Below are positions 62,702-64,000 of a DNA stretch of 64,000 bases, in pieces; position 1 is the stretch's first letter; every line of letters starts with the position of its first letter. The translations under genes were made by a program, and so were the position numbers. A model generated the notes under the pieces. The model worked only from the letters and a program-made list of their open reading frames with translations. It was not told the origin of the DNA and made no database searches. This DNA is from Pseudovibrio sp. Tun.PSC04-5.I4. Lineage in GTDB: Bacteria; Pseudomonadota; Alphaproteobacteria; Rhizobiales; Stappiaceae. The stretch is from the NCBI RefSeq assembly GCF_900104145.1, contig NZ_FNLB01000003.1, forward strand, positions 5,494 to 69,493. Reading direction: 5' to 3'.

Positions 62702-64000
62702 TTGTTGGGTTCTGGCGTAAATGTTGCTGCATACTCCATTGTAAATAATGGCCAGCTCTCTAGTTTCGATGCGGATCTGGAACTTCGCTCACAAACTTTT
62801 TGAAAAACACTCAGACAATTAGCACCAATGCGGATGCCGTTTTGAACCTTGCCGGAGATTTGGTTAACAGCGGGACCTTGCTGGCTGAGCAAGCTCTGGT
62901 GATTGCTGGCCTTGGGCCTAATTCTGCCATTGGCGGCCTGACCAACCAGGCCGGTGGTGAGATCAAAGCCTCCACCGTGACAGCACGGGTGTCCTCGCTC
63001 GATAATGAAGGACTGATTGGCGCCGTTAACGGTACGCTTGATCTGAGCAACAACGGTGATCTAACCAACTCTGGGCGTTTGATTGCCAAGGGGGATGCGA
63101 CACTCAAGGTCGATGGCAAGGTTACCAACAGCGGTGATATCGCCAGTGAAGGTGTGCTGACGCTGAAGAATACGTCTGGCGGTGCCACGGGTACGTTCAC
63201 GAACACCGCAGAAGCCAAGTTTCGGGCCGCAAGTATTGACGCAACCGTGGCCTCTGTTGCCAATGATGGTCTGATCGGATCGGCAGAAGGTTCTGTGACC
63301 CTGACCAGTCAGGCTGGTGTTCAAAACAGAGGCCTGCTGCTAGCCAAGGAAGGCCTGACACTGAGCCTTGCCGGTGACCTGGTTAACAGCGGGACGTTGC
63401 TGGCCGAGCAAGCTTTGGTGATTGCAGGTCTTGGCACGGAGACTGCCATTGGCGCGCTGAGCAATGCAGCTGGTGGTGAAATCAAGGCCTCCACCGTGAC
63501 AGCACGGGTGTCCTCGCTTGATAATGGCGGCCTGATTGGTGCTGTGAGCGGTACGCTTGATCTGACCAACAGCGGTGATCTGATCAATTCAGGCCGTCTT
63601 GTTGCCAAGGGAGATGCGACACTCAAGGTCGACGGCAAGGTGACCAACAGTGGTGACATTGCCAGTGAAGGTGCATTGACACTTAAGAATACCTCTGGCG
63701 GTGCCACCGGTGCGTTTGTTAACACCGCAGAAGCCAAACTTCGGGCTGCCAGTCTTGATCTTGCGGTTGCCTCTGTTGCCAATGATGGTCTGATCGGATC
63801 TGCGGAAGGCTCTGTGATCCTGACCAGTCAGGCTGGTATTCAAAACAGTGGTCAGTTGCTGGCCAAAGAAGGCCTGACACTGAGCCTTGCCGGTGATCTG
63901 GTTAACAGCGGAACCTTGCTGGCCGAGCAAGCTTTGGTGATTGCAGGTCTTGGCACGGAGACTGCCATTGGCGCGCTGAGCAATGCAGCTGGTGGTGAAA
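62702..64000 (+). pseudogene. CdiA-like haemagglutinin (copy 2, partial, apparent frameshift)
   Basis: Same as the first 1.3 kb of 10643-20803. One T is missing near 62800, which creates an early TGA. The sequence leaves the window inside the third 519-bp repeat. Confidence 0.8.

Larger units (their letters stand above)
52061..64000. repeat. Right copy of 11.9-kb terminal redundancy
   Basis: Repeats bases 1-11942 in direct orientation with single-base indels only. It represents the contig running past its start on a circular molecule. Confidence 0.9.

Overview
The window reads as one turn and a quarter of a circular plasmid of about 52.06 kb. Bases 1-11942 recur at 52061-64000 in the same orientation. 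The two copies differ only by about 18 single-base indels, nearly all in short homopolymers, and I noticed no substitutions. This is the signature of an untrimmed long-read contig that ran past its own start. Near the left end copy 2 carries the intact genes; from about 55,800 on copy 1 does. Each locus in the overlap is described fully once, and the second copy is listed briefly. A complete repABC replication and partition module (33567-37253) with a perfect parS palindrome downstream (37313-37328) places the host in the Alphaproteobacteria. A marine Rhodobacterales or Stappia/Pseudovibrio-like host is only a guess. I see no relaxase, no type IV secretion genes, no rRNA, no tRNA and no CRISPR array.

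Layout of the unique circle. (a) 50407-54175 (and 1-2112): a minus-strand operon of a compact UvrD-like helicase, a divergent DarT-like (DUF4433) ADP-ribosyltransferase and an ADP-ribosylglycohydrolase, joined by two TTGA stop/start overlaps. (b) 2113-6893: recombinase debris, an unknown 248-aa gene, a 1.2-kb element with 39-bp terminal inverted repeats carrying a serine recombinase and an unknown gene, a repC remnant, a lipoprotein gene and a strong inverted repeat. (c) 6894-10592: a Tn3-family transposon with 38-bp ends. (d) 10593-21291: a CdiA-like filamentous haemagglutinin whose 5' end is cut off by the Tn3 end. It has eight 519-bp repeats and a C-terminal WHH nuclease toxin followed by a SUKH-type immunity gene. 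(e) 21294-30826: nested insertion sequences. An ISKra4-like element with two passenger genes has been invaded by an IS21-family element and by two inverted copies of a 1603-bp IS3-family element; outside it lie IS66, IS5-family and IS110 fragments. (f) 31184-37328: a winged-helix protein, a HEPN/Abi protein and repABC. (g) 37442-38905: a topoisomerase remnant and an intact IS5-family element. (h) 38969-48855: an eleven-gene minus-strand biosynthetic cluster. A 47-residue candidate precursor peptide is followed by two aminoglycoside-phosphotransferase-like kinases, two glycosyltransferases, a methyltransferase, a polysaccharide deacetylase, a shikimate-kinase-like protein, a second P-loop kinase, a nucleotidyltransferase and an ABC exporter. 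(i) 49581-50174: another serine recombinase.

Two loci look most likely to be undescribed. The first is the helicase, DarT-like transferase and ADP-ribosylglycohydrolase operon, which suggests a reversible nucleic-acid ADP-ribosylation toxin-antitoxin or defence system without the usual macrodomain antitoxin DarG. The second is the peptide-plus-sugar-enzyme cluster, which has a candidate precursor and an exporter but no modifying enzyme from a RiPP class I recognise. Both functional readings are inference from gene content and order.
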